Of a stretch of 64,000 nt of DNA, positions 24,901-36,000 are shown one piece after another. The translations under genes were made by a program, and so were the position numbers. Source of the DNA: Atrina japonica (Eukaryota > Mollusca > Bivalvia > Pterioida > Pinnidae). The notes beneath the pieces are model-generated. The model was not told where the DNA came from. It did no database searches and worked only from the letters and a program-made list of their open reading frames with translations. Location of the stretch: the NCBI GenBank assembly GCA_030159075.1, contig BROG01000006.1:2985001-3049000 (forward strand). The letters are read 5' to 3'. Positions within the stretch are counted from its first letter, which is position 1, and each line of letters begins with the position of its first letter.

Positions 24901-27900
24901 AAGTTTCTCCTTAACGGCTGTCAATATCTTGGTAAGGAATAAAGATAAAGGTTTGGTAGAACATTTGCTGGATCCTGCTATGTATCTTTGCTTATATGGG
25001 GTTTTATGAAGTTCAGGTATCCAATATAAATATGGTAGCTCAAAATCGGTATCTGTTGTAGGTATATCAAATGAACGTAATACACGTGATTTCGAAGGAT
25101 CTCTTTCTTTGAAAGTGAGCTACGTGTGTATGTAGGATTTCCAGAATTCGTATTAAACCCAAGTTCTTCTAATAAACAATTATAGTAATGTACCTTACAA
25201 ATAAAAACTACATTATTTGACGCTTTGTCTGCTGGTACCAGTACATATTGGTCATGTAATATATCCAGTTCAGTAACTACTTTTGGATCACTAAATACAT
25301 AGGGATAACGTGTTTTCATAGTCCCTTTAAGTTTTCGAATACGAGATTTTATCAACTATCCTATGGCTTTTAGCCATTCAGACAAAGTGTCTGGTTCTTC
25401 GTCGTCATATTTGGCCCATCGTCTGGCGTAATCTTCGACAAATTCTGACGCCAATTAAAGGAACGGGCTTCTCGGTATTTAGGGCCCCTTAAAATAAGAT
25501 TTTTGAGGCTTTCATTTTCAACAATAGAAACGTCGCCAGTGATGACATGCCCGATAGGATTGTATTTGAAAGGAGATGAAGCACATGAACATGTGACAGT
25601 GTTGTGTAGAAGATGGTTGATGTCCAAGCACTGCAAAACCTGTTTGTAATTGAATAGCTTGGATGCGATGCTAGGTGTATAGCTATATGAAATGCAAGGC
25701 GTGGTCTTCAATTTAAAATATGGTGGAACACAGGACTGAACTTTTTTTTTATTTAGAACATTGCCAATGTTTAAATCGTCTATGCCTTTATTTGTAAATT
25801 TAAGTTTAAGGAAAAGACATTCCTGTTCAGAACAGTCATCGTTTGTAACGCGTGCAGGCTTAAACAGTCTGTGATCAGCGATGTCCATTATAACGGAGTT
25901 CAGTGTGTATTCTGGGGTTGAAGAATCCGTGTAGGGGTTCATTCTTGCTTCCTGAAAAAGTTTATTAAGAACTGTAAAAGGAACAGAATAAAGTTTGCTG
26001 CGAATGTGATGAAGACCCAATTACACAGTGGGCTTGATAGATTGCCTACACTTTGGATATTATCGTTACATCCATAGGGGTATGCAGTGCCAAGCTGTTT
26101 AATTTAAAATTCTTCACGTTGTCTACGGAAGGGGGTACTTAAGGTAGGATTGTTGGTCCAGTGGTATATTTTTTCACTTATACGCACTCTCAATGATAGA
26201 GAAACAGACCTATGGGAAATCAAATCCAGGGGTAGGATCATGTAAGAATGTACAACCCTATAAACCGATGGCGTCATGTTAAAGGCTGAGTCAACACCCA
26301 AGTAAATGGGAAACAAAGCCAAAATCTGTATGGTCAGATATGCAACCATTGAAAATTATTTTGCTACATTTTACGCGGCCTCTGTGCCCGATTGAATAGC
26401 ACGTTCCGCTCTTAACAATGTAGTATTTTACCTTTGGCTCCCCGCAATACAATATACAAATCTTGTGAATATTGGGCAAACATGGACCTATGAAAATCTA
26501 GAGGTGGGGTCAGGTGACATGGAGAAGTCAACATCTCCTGTTGACCGATCACATTCGCTGTCAACCACAGTACAATTTAATTGATCCATGTGAGGAATAC
26601 ATTCCCGTCACAATCGGTACAGGCGACTCAACAACCGCTACCGAACAGTTAACTCTACATTTTAATAATTGAAACATATTAATGGCAAACAAGGTAATTA
26701 AACCAACCTTAAAATTGGTACATTTCAGTATTCCTATATTTTCAGTTAGTACTTTCCCTTTATATATGTATATGAATATGATATGTGGCATATCTGATCA
26801 TTTGTGACATATAAACACCGCATGCAGTCTATAGCAGGATATTACTACTTGTGTTATGTAATATTTGCATTATAGCCTTGTTAATTTCTATAGAAAGTAA
26901 AAATGTCTAAATAGGAAGCGTATGTGCTTTATTCGTTAGTGTATGTTATTCCTAATTAGTTGGGATATATTACATTGTAATATATTTACATTTGCTGCAG
27001 CAGTCTCCCATAAACTGGGTGTTAATCTAGACGGCGTGTTCTACCTTGAATTTCGCTGTTCCATTATAATGAGACAGATCACGTATAAGGCGGAATATTC
27101 GATTTCATTATTTTGTTTTTTCAATTTGAAGACTATAACATGTAAATATAACGAATGAATGCTTGTCATTTTGCGCCATTCTATTTATCTGTCACCAAAA
27201 CGGCATCCATATTGACAATAAATAACTCTGACAAGCGTGCATTCGTTAAATGTATGAAAATAGTCATTATCAATTGACAAAACGTCGTCGACATACCCAC
27301 ATGTCAATTTTTTTTTATTCCAGAGCTTCTGAATTAATTCCCGCATCATAGGGGCATAATTGGCCCCCATGTGAATGCCGACAGTTTGCTGAACGATCCG
27401 GTCTCCAAATATTGCAAATATATTGTCAATTAGAAATAACAGCATCCTTTTTATATCAGCTTCAGTGTATTATTATTGAATCAGAGTGTTGTAAAAGGAA
27501 ATAAGTATTATGATAACGAATTACTTTAACCGGAGTGTGAAAAATATGAAAGTATGAATTTTGATGTAAAACAGATAGATATCTTACCTCACAAAACTAT
27601 AGATCATATTTTGGTTTTCATATGTTCATACTTTGGAGAATTTAGTGCACAGGGATTACGTTTTAACTTATGTCAAGTATGGACTCCACTATTCGTGTCA
27701 GTGTTTTGCACCACAATCAAACCTGTAATAACAAGTATAATTTTCAAAATATGGCAATACAATTTATTTAAATAAAATGTTATCCCATGAACTATCCTTC
27801 TTTTAAAACTCGCGATAATGAAATACAGACAGCTAAAAGAAGTCCGTAAAATTTTCATTTAAGGTGTTTAATCAATTTCTTTTCATTTCGTCAGCATTAT

Positions 27901-30436
27901 ACCTCATCAGTAGATATATAAAAGAGAACACGGATACAAAGGTGGTACTGTCAGGGGAAGGGGCAGATGAAGTTATGCAAGGATATATATACTTTCACGA
28001 TGCGCCAAGTCCTTCAGATGGAGAAAATGAGAGCTTACGTTTATGTAACGACTTGTACATGTATGACGTGCTTCGTGCTGACAGATGTTCTGCTGCCTGG
28101 GGGTAAGTTACCTTAATGTCAAAAAGACTGAATCATCAAGTAGAATAAACATGAATTATACTTTTCAGAATATATCTATAGTCACTCTAAAATTGAGATT
28201 CAATATTATGTGCCTGTTTGACCAGTTTTATCCTTGCGGTACCTCACTGGCATTGTTTCATGTTTCCGTAGTTTGGAGTTGCGTGTCCCTTTCCTGGATC
28301 ACAGATTTAGCAGTTACTTCTTATCTCTCCCCGCTGAGCTTAAGGCACCACAAAATGGAAAAGAGAAATATCTAATTAGATCTGCATTTGCCGATTGTGA
28401 CTTATTACCGGATGAAATTCTGTGGCGTCAAAAAGAGGGATTTAGCGACGGCATTTCACCTTTACGTAGGTCTTTTTACGAAGTAATACAGAAACATGTT
28501 GCAGCACAGGTAATTGTTATAAGTTTATCACAATATTTGTAGAATATGCTGTTTTTCCATTTAGGTCTTAAAAGCATCGTCACGTTTGTCTATTTGTTTT
28601 AAATATTTGCTTTACACGCCAGAGATAGCTTAGAACAGTCAAAGTGATATAAAATACATGTATATCGTTCAGCTTACCTCTCGCCGTGGTGAAATTTTTT
28701 AATGGGAGGCAGTAGTTTCTGATATTGATTCCCTGTAGCAATCATACTGAAATCGGTAAAAATAAGATCTAATTCTTTGCAAAAAGTTCAGCATACGAAG
28801 TGAAAAGCACAGGGTTTGTATGATAATTTAGAATAACTCTAACTGCAGTGTTGTCAGCCAATAGCACATGTCTACGTATGTGATGCCTAAATCTGGTGAC
28901 ATAATAAACATATTTACCCACGAAAATTTCAAAGTCATGGACATATATTAGTTTTGGGGGGAAGAGATTTGAAATGTACGATACGTGATAAAGGTAATTG
29001 AATTTGCAAAAAAGCTTTGTGATATTGAGAACTTGGTCAGTTTATCAGTGTAGTTGCTGACGTGAAATTAAAATATTTGTTTCCAAAATTGCTTTATGGT
29101 CCCAGACAGAAAATGGAAAGAAAATAGCTATGCCTTGACAAGTAAAACCAACATTATTTTAGCGACATTGTCTTTACATGCATAGATATTTTAACCTAAT
29201 ATTTGAATGTTAGCTATATGCCACTGTGTATGATTTATTACATATTTCTTATTAATCAGGAGACGGCCTGGCTCAGTCGGTAGCGCGCTCGACCCTTGAT
29301 CTTGAGGCCGTGAGTTCGAGTCCAGCCGGCGGCAGGTTGGATTCCTGTCCTTCGGATGAGACAGTAAAACTCGAGGTACCGTGTTGCAGCACGTTAAAGA
29401 ACTCTCACTGCTCAAAGTGCCGAGCATAGGCCAAAATTTGAAGCCCTTCACCGGCATTTGGTGACGCCTCCATATGAGTGAAAGATTCTTTAGTGGGACA
29501 TTAAACAACAATAAATAAACAAACTTATTAATCAGTATTATATATAGAGATTATTATATGACCAATTTGATATTATACACCTTCTCAGCCCGAGGTTCCT
29601 GATATCAACCTGAGGGCCGAAGGCCGAAGACTGATATCAGGACCGGGAGCTGAGAATGAGTATGATACCAAAATGGTCATGTTTTAACTTTTTATGTGTC
29701 TAAATTACAAATTATCACACATGACAAGAACATAACAATAGAGCTACTGCAACAAAGTGTCACTATCTTTATCTGATGATGAAAACCATTTTTAAAATTT
29801 TAAATGACAAAAAAGTTCCTATCAGCTGTTCAGTTGCGACTGCTATCATAATGTTAGATATTGTCCGATTCACATCACTTGGTGGGGCGGTGTGAGCATT
29901 TGCTTATCATACAGTTGACTCTACTCTCTGTTCGGGTATTACAGGCTTGATTGGAATTGCGTTCTATTACCAACTTTATAATCGTACGGATGATGGCAGG
30001 TATTAACAATTATTCCTGCAAGTGTATTTGAATGTATTTCCTACAATTTTATCTCGCCCATGTCATAAAAGAGTTCTTGAGATTCCATCCCGCCAAATAA
30101 TAATGATTTTATTTATATACAACGACCAGGATTTTACATTCCCCCTACATTCCCACCTGGCAGGGATATGGAGATACGCTGAACCACCAATCGGTAACAC
30201 ACACACACACACAAACACACAGAGGAAGAAAATACATGTAATGAGAATCAAGGTGTAAGAGAGAGATAGATATATAGAAGTACGTAACCTTTGTATAAAT
30301 TGCTAGGAACCAATATGATTATATTTTGCTTGTAAATAAAAAATAAGCATGAAGTCATTACACAGCTAGGTTCGGAAAAAAAGAGAAAAACAAAAGCAAA
30401 AACATGCTCATATTTCATACTGCTTTGAAAAAATAT

Positions 30437-30521
<85 letters not shown>

Positions 30522-32123
30522 CATTTCCATGTTGTTGTTGATTGACTTAGTGTGATTAAGACTTATTAATAAACAAAATTATATAGAGTTGTTACATTCG
30601 TATGAAATTCAGTTAAACTTCTTTTTTTATTTCGGTTGACCTTAGGACTATAAAGCTGTTGTTTCAATTTTTGTATTGACTTTGAAATGATAACATAAGA
30701 TTACAAATACGTTTTGCGAAAATGATCATTTTTTCTATATCATTTTTATAGAGAATTGATAAACAAAAGTATAAAAAAAACAGTCATATCTGTTTTCAAA
30801 ATAATTTAAAATTGTTGAATTTGCTCGAACTCAGAAATTCAAATGTGATCTTCCAGCAGTATTAAATACTTCATTGAAAGATATACACAAATTGAATGTT
30901 AAACATCACAAAATGATAGGTAAACTTCCAGTCAATGACCATTATGGAGCCTTTTATGATATTTAGAGCATGTCTGATGCTTGCAATCTTAAAGTCAAAA
31001 TTAAGGACCATACATCTGATGATTTACAGGTAGAAAGTCAATTATTGAATTATATGTACATACGGAGGTATGTCATCTTCAAATCATGACACCTTCATGA
31101 ATTTTCATTCCACATACGACAATAGAGCTAACGCAACAAAGTGGAAATATCTCTACGGGTAACGTTAGTATCAATATAATATCAGCTGTGCAGTTTAGAC
31201 TGAGGTCATAATGTAAGGGAATAATACTAAACATCCTTGTAATTATAGAATCAATGTCAACAGACATTTCGAAATTAATTTTGCACCATTGTTTCAAAGT
31301 ATCCTATACTAATAATTTTGCCCTAGATTTGGGTCTTTGCTGTCTCATGTATGTATGCTATACTATAATGACTCTCCTTTCTAAAACCGGTAATTTCTTA
31401 CACATTATCAGGTGAAATGCTAAATTGTGCTTTTTCTTTTCTCTCTGTTTGAAAGTATTTTTCAACTTACTGTAATTTTGTTGCCTTGTATCTCTTTTGA
31501 TGCTGTTTGATTTACTATGATTTACATTTATATTTACATATAAAAAAAATCTCATATATCGAATCCAATTTTCACGTATATGAAATTGTTTTGTCTTGAA
31601 TACCATAACATCCTGAAATAGCTCATTTAATTTTCATTGCATAAAAACTACTTTAACCGCTTCACAAAACAACTAACACAAGAGCTCCAAATTCTGTTTT
31701 CACACAGGTAAGCAGCTCCCATTTTACCTTTATGTATAAAAACCGTGTAAAAATGTAAAAATAAGAATAATTAATATTATCTTAAGGCGATGTAGTTATG
31801 GAAAACCCATCATCTAGTAATCAAAATATAAGTTTAAGCGAAAATAACTTGTCGACCAAACTCTGTGAAACAACGCCTTTAGATCCACCTAGTACTTAAA
31901 TATCATCTTTGATTTGCAGATAAGCGATGAAGAGCTACAGAAAGCGTCTTTGGTTTACACACATAACCCACCGAAAACAAAGGAAGGTCTACTATATAGG
32001 CGAATATTTGAAAAGTACTTTCCAAACCAAGGAAGGTGGATGCCATATTTTTGGATGCCTAAATGGTCAGTCAGTGATGATCCGTCATCTAGAAGATTGA
32101 AACATTACAAAAAGGAGTCATAA
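16143..32123 (+). CDS. ASNS: Asparagine synthetase (glutamine-hydrolysing), copy 1; nine coding exons
   Basis: Makes asparagine from aspartate, glutamine and ATP in the cytosol. Exons: 16143-16391, 17638-17875, 18454-18627, 20863-20952, 22104-22231, 23509-23635, 27895-28102, 28272-28509, 31920-32123; all junctions are GT..AG and in phase, giving 1656 bases and 551 residues, close to the ~560 usual for animal ASNS. Glutaminase domain: nucleophile Cys2 (MCGIWAIFG), HRLAI, NGEIYN, DGVFGF. Synthetase domain: PP-loop SGGLDSS (250-256), LSGEGADE (354-361), LRVPFLDHR (408-416), Lys459 in [11 protein letters not shown]. The C-terminus YFWMPKW...DDPSSR is typical. Exon 6 is strongly diverged (see its entry). 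An acceptor at 16131 just before the ATG implies an upstream untranslated exon. AATAAA at 32361 is a possible polyadenylation signal. No frame breaks were found, so it is probably expressed. Confidence 0.92.
16780..16867. repeat. (TA)n microsatellite
   Basis: About 44 TA units, directly abutting the 3' end of the hammerhead repeat that follows. Confidence 0.95.
16868..17075 (-). mobile_element. Hammerhead-containing dispersed repeat, copy 1
   Basis: Homologous to 36728-36920 (same orientation) and 47205-47345, and inverted relative to about 36430-36600. On the minus strand the order is a ~130-base body, the hammerhead-like fold, then AACTTTGGTATTATTTTTAA and (TA)n. Likely a piece of a Penelope-like element or a retrozyme. 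Confidence 0.65.
16892..16937 (-). ncRNA. Hammerhead ribozyme-like motif (type I), copy 1
   Basis: Minus strand: stem I CTCAA/TTGAG, core CTGATGA, stem II GTC-TAATT-GAC (closed below by an A·A mismatch), GAAAC, four-base loop GATC, then GTC as cleavage triplet. Every conserved core base is present. The A·A at the foot of stem II is non-canonical and may weaken activity. Confidence 0.6.
17076..17260. repeat. Minisatellite, ~24-base unit
   Basis: About seven degenerate units of TTTTACGTAGGAGAGATACT type in tandem. Confidence 0.85.
17638..17875 (+). CDS. ASNS: ASNS copy 1, coding exon 2 (residues 84-163)
   Basis: Acceptor TTTTGTAG, donor AAAAG|GTAAT, phase 1 exit. Encodes QKQFGFSY ... [18 protein letters not shown] ... 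[13 protein letters not shown] ... CSEAKG, the second half of the class II glutaminase domain, including the Asp that binds the glutamine amino group (in LDGVFGF). Confidence 0.92.
17876..18453 (+). other. ASNS copy 1, intron 2: no features
   Basis: AT-rich intron sequence in which no repeat or gene was recognised. Confidence 0.5.
18454..18627 (+). CDS. ASNS: ASNS copy 1, coding exon 3 (residues 163-221)
   Basis: Acceptor TTATCCCTAG, donor AATG|GTTAGT. Encodes the linker between glutaminase and synthetase domains ([13 protein letters not shown]...[11 protein letters not shown]...YQTLIRLN). Confidence 0.9.
18880..19147 (+). repeat. tRNA-derived SINE (family 1), with TSD
   Basis: Head TGGCCTGGCTCAGTCGG, box B GAGTTCGAGTCC, core with ACGTTAAAGAACCCTCACTG, tail CAATAAACAAACAAAC. 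TSD CATTTGCTTCT at 18869-18879 and 19148-19158. Confidence 0.9.
19170..19380 (-). repeat. tRNA-derived SINE (family 2)
   Basis: Shares CTTCTGCAAGTAAACTGGCAAA and the head TTTAAAGCGCGGTGGTCTAA with other family 2 copies. The head continues into the tandem repeat on the right. Confidence 0.7.
19382..19697. repeat. 135-base tandem repeat built on a SINE-2 head
   Basis: Units begin CTGGATTGCATTCGAACTC at 19382, 19517 and 19653 (two full units and a partial third). Each unit contains the tRNA-like head TTTAAAGCGCGATGGTCTAA plus GGCCACGG, then ~90 bases of other DNA. Confidence 0.85.
20570..20757 (+). repeat. tRNA-derived SINE (family 2), 5'-truncated head
   Basis: TCATGAAGACTTTCACTTCTGG...GGTTCGAGCCCCGCTGG, then the body with GCCAGTTTACTTCCG. 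Plus orientation. Confidence 0.7.
20863..20952 (+). CDS. ASNS: ASNS copy 1, coding exon 4 (residues 221-251)
   Basis: Acceptor TTCAATTTTAG, donor TCGG|GTAAGT. Encodes [20 protein letters not shown] and CFLSG, ending in the first two residues of the PP-loop. Confidence 0.92.
20953..22103 (+). other. ASNS copy 1, intron 4
   Basis: AT-rich, with a (TA)n tract. No other feature recognised. Confidence 0.5.
21826..21918. repeat. (TA)n microsatellite
   Basis: About 46 TA units with one frame slip (TATTATA) in the middle. Confidence 0.95.
22104..22231 (+). CDS. ASNS: ASNS copy 1, coding exon 5 (residues 251-293)
   Basis: Acceptor AATTTGAAG, donor GAAAAG|GTAAAG, phase 0 exit. Completes the ATP-pyrophosphatase PP-loop ([13 protein letters not shown]) and continues [16 protein letters not shown]. 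Confidence 0.93.
22232..23508 (+). other. ASNS copy 1, intron 5
   Basis: Contains the degenerate repeat at 22650-23045 and otherwise nothing recognised. Confidence 0.5.
22650..23045. repeat. Degenerate repeat of AGTTAAACCTAGTTTT and its reverse
   Basis: The motif GTTAAACCTAGTTTTT and its reverse complement (AAAACTTGGTTTAACTG type) recur about eight times at irregular spacing in both orientations. Confidence 0.7.
23509..23635 (+). CDS. ASNS: ASNS copy 1, coding exon 6 (residues 294-336), strongly diverged
   Basis: Acceptor CGATTGTAG, donor ATTG|GTATGT, phase 1. Encodes IGSEHH...[15 protein letters not shown] and [11 protein letters not shown]. Only 23 of 43 residues match copy 2, against 69 of 83 in exon 1 and 51 of 67 in exon 9. 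The family pattern YDITT(I/V)RASVG, preserved in copy 2, is changed at both Thr (329 Ile, 330 Asn), at Ser334 (Gly) and at Gly336 (Ala); Arg332 is kept. These Thr residues correspond to E. coli AsnB Thr322/Thr323, implicated in aspartyl-AMP formation. Confidence 0.88.
23690..26450 (-). mobile_element. Penelope-like retroelement, near full-length, decayed
   Basis: Minus strand. From 5' (right) to 3' (left): leader-like frame at 26104-26349, N-terminal frame at 25370-26020, ADKAS-box frame at 24978-25355, then RT palm pieces, then a 3' tail from about 23940 to 23690 that is shared with many short copies in the window. It inserted antisense to ASNS. Confidence 0.7.
23910..26020 (-). pseudogene. 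Reverse transcriptase of Penelope-like element (frameshifted)
   Basis: Five frame pieces in order: 26020-25370, 25355-24978, 24924-24685, 24579-24394, 24392-23910. Recognisable blocks: [13 protein letters not shown] (N-terminal box of Penelope-like RTs), [13 protein letters not shown] (RT motif A region), [20 protein letters not shown] (motif B) and [12 protein letters not shown] (motif C). The catalytic second Asp of motif C is Glu here (YIDE for YIDD). The C-terminal piece has LSSNI and [11 protein letters not shown] blocks. At least four frame breaks show it is dead. No GIY-YIG endonuclease domain was recognised. Assignment to Penelope-like elements is from motif memory. Confidence 0.7.
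26460..27480 (-). mobile_element. Penelope-like element, second copy, 5'-truncated
   Basis: Its 3' tail (26460-26800) abuts the 5' end of the first element; its 5' part at 27185-27445 encodes [20 protein letters not shown] and [12 protein letters not shown]. Motif C is intact in this copy (YVDD), but the bases between the RT piece and the tail are heavily decayed. Confidence 0.65.
27895..28102 (+). CDS. ASNS: ASNS copy 1, coding exon 7 (residues 336-405)
   Basis: Acceptor TTTCGTCAG, donor GGGG|GTAAGT context, phase 2 exit. Encodes [14 protein letters not shown], the conserved [18 protein letters not shown] and [17 protein letters not shown]. Copy 2 has the usual HKAP and DRTTAA at the HDAP and DRCSAA positions. 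Confidence 0.92.
28272..28509 (+). CDS. ASNS: ASNS copy 1, coding exon 8 (residues 405-484)
   Basis: Acceptor TTTCCGTAG, donor CACAG|GTAATT, phase 0. Encodes [43 protein letters not shown]; Lys459 is the expected catalytic lysine (AsnB Lys449). Confidence 0.93.
29260..29523 (+). repeat. tRNA-derived SINE (family 1), with TSD
   Basis: Head GGCCTGGCTCAGTCGGTAGC, box B GAGTTCGAGTCC. TSD CTTATTAATCAG at 29248-29259 and 29524-29535. Confidence 0.9.
29583..29660. repeat. Short inverted repeat
   Basis: CTCAGC..GAGG.TCCTGATATCA pairs with TGATATCAGGACCGGGAGCTGAG across a GGGCCGAAGGCCGAAG centre, which is itself palindromic. Confidence 0.7.
30443..30519. repeat. (TA)n microsatellite
   Basis: About 38 TA units with one slip. 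Confidence 0.95.
31920..32123 (+). CDS. ASNS: ASNS copy 1, coding exon 9 (residues 485-551, stop)
   Basis: Acceptor TTGATTTGCAG. Encodes [29 protein letters not shown] and [15 protein letters not shown], then TAA. The ending matches the usual animal ASNS C-terminus. Confidence 0.92.
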   Translation: MSDEELQKASLVYTHNPPKTKEGLLYRRIFEKYFPNQGRWMPYFWMPKWSVSDDPSSRRLKHYKKES

Positions 32124-33044
32124 ATTCCCATGACGATGGTGATTGGACGTCTTAAATTAATTGAGCGATTGCAATGTAATATAAATTCCTTGTTCGTTTG
32201 TTTGTTTGTTTATTGTTGTTTAACGTCCCACTCAAGAATGTTTCACTCATATGGAGACGTCACCAAATGCCGGTGAAGGGCTTCAAATTTTGGCCTATGC
32301 TCGGCACTTGAGCACCAGGGAAGCTAGTATTGTCACTTGACGTCAACCAATGTCCATTGTAATAAACGTTTTGACCAACGACACGACTCCTCTAACTTGA
32401 TCTTATCACATTATGCTTATAAAGCATATAAACTTTTATAACATTTTCTAAATTCGGTCACTGTAAAAAAATAGTCATCAATTTTTTTTTCTGTAAATGA
32501 TTAATTCAGAATGGTTAACAATTATTTAGAGTCAATAAAACAAGTTGTGGGTATATAGCGAAGAAATAACACCTTGAAGTATGCCGAAATTGAGTATTTT
32601 AAACAAAAAATTCTTTAAGAGAAAACTACAACCATTTGACCTTGAGTATGACCTTGAACGTGACTTTGAACTTTACTGGGCGATGCACCTCATCACAATG
32701 AACCTTTTCTGTAAGTGTCAAAAAAGTATTATATACAATAAGAAAGTAATGGTAATTTATGTCAAAATGTGACTGCATCCAAAGAAACAGACAGAGGGAT
32801 AAAGATGCCAGACAATGTGAAGCTGTGTTTCATAGCTGACACAAAAACACATGACTGTTAAATTAATTTTTTTGCAAAGAACAACTTTTTTTACTTCTTG
32901 ATGTGAATTTACCATTCAATTTATGTCTTTTGCGGACAAATTTGTGTTGTTTGTCATCTTAGTTTGGATTGCCAACATCAGTTCAGTTTATATTACTATA
33001 TTGACATTCTAGTCACGTGACCAGGTGTATTTCTTCCCCTTAAA
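32124..33044. other. 3' flank of ASNS copy 1
   Basis: Contains a truncated SINE-1, AATAAA at 32361-32366 (probable polyadenylation signal) and a second at about 32534. Otherwise featureless. Confidence 0.55.
32195..32315 (-). repeat. SINE (family 1), truncated, in probable 3'UTR
   Basis: Only the tail and core are present (TATTGTTGTTTAACGTCCCA to GCTCGGCACTTGAGCACC); the tRNA head is missing. It sits between the stop codon and the first AATAAA. Confidence 0.8.
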
Positions 33045-36000
33045 TTGTAATATGCTTTGCAAAATGTTTATATAAAGTTATTATCTTCCCATTAATTACG
33101 CTTCTGAGTGATTCTGTGTTTTCTAGAAATCTGAGATTGAAGATTAAAACATTATTTTTACTCGTAAGGACAATAAATACAAACGGAGTTGCGAAATATT
33201 CAAGGCAAGCTCAGATGAATAATTTCAACATATGGGTTATTGTCATCTTGATCCATCACAACTCGTGCCTAAGTGAAATGATTGACTCGTACCCATGTTT
33301 CAGATGACTCGTGCCCATCGATAAACTCCATTGCCTGTTTGATTGTAGAATTATTTATGACGGTATCCATGTATTTAGCAACAAGGTAATTACCACAATG
33401 CCGTTTGGTATTGAATTGACATACAACTATCAGTGGAAGTGAATTGGCTTCAGATGGCTGACAGGGGTATTGTCCAATTCACAAAACGTGACAGGCGGAT
33501 TAACCTTTTGATTATCTTGCGGATGATTCTAATAAATTTTTGCTTATGACAATTGTTATGAGAAAAAATCTATATATTCCCCACTGGATATTCGTGGTAG
33601 GATAACAAGAAAGAATGATTATTCTTGTCAGTGTAAATTTAATGTCGTTATTCTTTATTACCTAACATTTGAACGTGTCCGGGTCAAGAAATGTCGGATT
33701 TTTTAGTTTTTAGCTCACTTGAGCCGAAGGCTCAAGTATGCTATTGTGAACATTCCTCGTCCGTCGTCCGGCGTCAGTCCATAAACTTTTCATATTTTCG
33801 ACTTCTCCTATGCAACAACTGAAGGGATTTTGATGAAACTTAACAGGCAGCAAGTGCTCAGGGTCCTTTACCAAGTTTGTAGTTTTCAGCCAGATTAGCC
33901 GAGGGTGGATCCAGGGCGGGGCAGAATAGGTCCCAAAAGGAACCCCTCTTTAAAAACCTTCTTCTCCAGAACTACTACATGAATTGAAAAACGGATTGTT
34001 TCTGAGTGATCTACATGGATGTATAATTAAATTGTGTATTTTTCATAAATCGGAATATTACTCTTTGACGCGTTTTTGAGGTCTTTGTCATTTTCATTCA
34101 TTTATGCATGAGTTCCAGAATTATCTCACCTTGCATTCACTTTGATGCATTAATTTAATGTGTTTTACTTGCAGTTAGGTGGAGAAATGTTTTTGTGCAA
34201 GAAATTTGTCAAAATTTATTTCTTAAATTTTTTAATGATTTTTTTAAGACTGCAAAAAGAGGGTGCATTTTTTACATTATCAGCTCTTGTTGCAAAACTA
34301 CTGAAGGAATTTGGACGAAACTTCAACCAGATTGACTCAGGGTTGGGTCCAGGGTGGGGTAGAATAGGTCCGAAAAAGTACCCTCTTTAAAAATCTTCTT
34401 CTTCAGAACCACTACATGAATTAAAAAAACATATTGTTTCTGAGTGATCTACATGGATGTATGATTCAAGTTTGTATTTTTCATAGAATATCAATTATTG
34501 ACGCGTTTTTGGGGTCTTTTCAGACTTTGTCATTTTCATTCATTTTTGCATGATTTCCTCAATTATATCCCCTTACATTCCATTCGATGCATTCATTTAA
34601 TGCGTTTTATTTGTAATTAGGTGACAAATATTTTCGTGCAAGAATTTTGCCAAAATTTAATTTCTGGAATTTTTCATGAATTTCTTAAAACAGCAATATT
34701 TATGTTTCTTGGCCAGATCAGCCTACAGTACTTGTACATATTCTTCTTGGTCTTCTTTCCACATTTGTAGATAGTTCTCAGGTGAGCGATTGAGGCCCTC
34801 TTAATTATATATCAGGAGACAAAAATATCGTGTCAGTTAGTAGTTGTTTTTAGAGGAACGTTTAAGGAACATACTATTAGTAGGATCGTTATTACGCGTT
34901 GTAAATTTCTTAAGCCATCAAAAACGTCGTAATTTTCAAACGGAATTGCACTGCTTGCAAACAGCACACAATTACCATGTAGCTATAATTTCAGTCAACT
35001 AAAACACGTGTAACTTGTACGACATGGTCATTATTAACTGTTGAATATCTATTTTGTTCTATTACGAAAATATACTTGGGTTATTTTTCTATGGTAGAAA
35101 GTCCTAGGTCATTTCCCTATGGTGAAAAATACTACTGTGCCTTTTCCAGATCCGTAAAAAGTTATCTTGAAAACGGGTAATTTTTCCTACTGGTATGGGT
35201 CAATAGACCTTTTTGGAGTTGATTCTTTCTGTTACCATAGTATGCAACTTCAGAGAACTTCCAGTTAAACATTTTATCTTATATATATGACCTGGAATCT
35301 AGATACCATGCAGTGCTAGATGCCAGGTGTGAAAAGCAGCCTACAAGAAAGGGACGGCACTTGTAGTCGTTACAAGAAAGGATTCCAACATCTATAAACA
35401 ATTACATCCCAGGAGAAGATCTGAGACAAGATATCATTGAATCACGAAACCAGAAGCGATCTTGCCCGACATTCTGTTGAGGTCACATGATATGAACACT
35501 AACTATTCCGACAAATCTGTCGGAATCTGTGGTAGTTTTTCTATGTGCTTGAGAACTGTCATCGGTGTAACCACTATTGTGTACAAATCAGTAAAACGAT
35601 GGGTACGACTCTTCCAATTGTTTTGGTTACGAGTCAGTCAACCGTAGGCATGACTTAGCCAAAGAGGGTACGAGTTGAGATGGGCACGAATTGAGATGGG
35701 TCCGAGTTTACAACATTCCACAAAGAAGTACACACGTTGCCATACAGGTAGCAAACAAACAAAACACGAAAAACAGCAAAAGAAGAGAAATAGAATCGAT
35801 AAAGAAATTCTGCTGTACGTTTTGGAACAGGAATAGAGCGTTGAAATGCTTTGAGGAAGGAAATGAAGCTGAAAACAAATTAATAATTTGCCACCCTTCT
35901 TTGAATTTCCCCTGAAGCAACCTCAATCTATCAAAGCTATTTATAAAACACTTCTGTTCAATCGTGGAGTCTCAGACTGGTCGGAGAATACCAATACATT

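Larger units (their letters stand above)
23636..27894 (+). other. ASNS copy 1, intron 6: two Penelope-like elements head-to-tail
   Basis: Almost entirely retroelement sequence on the minus strand (23690-26450 and 26460-27480). The remaining 400 bases show nothing. Confidence 0.65.
28510..31919 (+). other. ASNS copy 1, intron 8
   Basis: 3.4 kb containing a SINE-1, an inverted repeat at 29583-29660, a (TA)n tract and two diverged copies of one repeat (29720-29880 and 31110-31230, sharing CAATAGAGCTA and ATATCAGCTGT-like blocks). No other gene. Confidence 0.6.

Noticed and set aside
29191..29511. Minus-strand frame of 106 codons with [12 protein letters not shown]
   Set aside because: It is a translation of the SINE; the same peptide appears at every SINE-1 copy.
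29755..29800. CTGATGATGAAAACC as a further hammerhead
   Set aside because: No stem II, no stem I pairing and no cleavage triplet at the right place.
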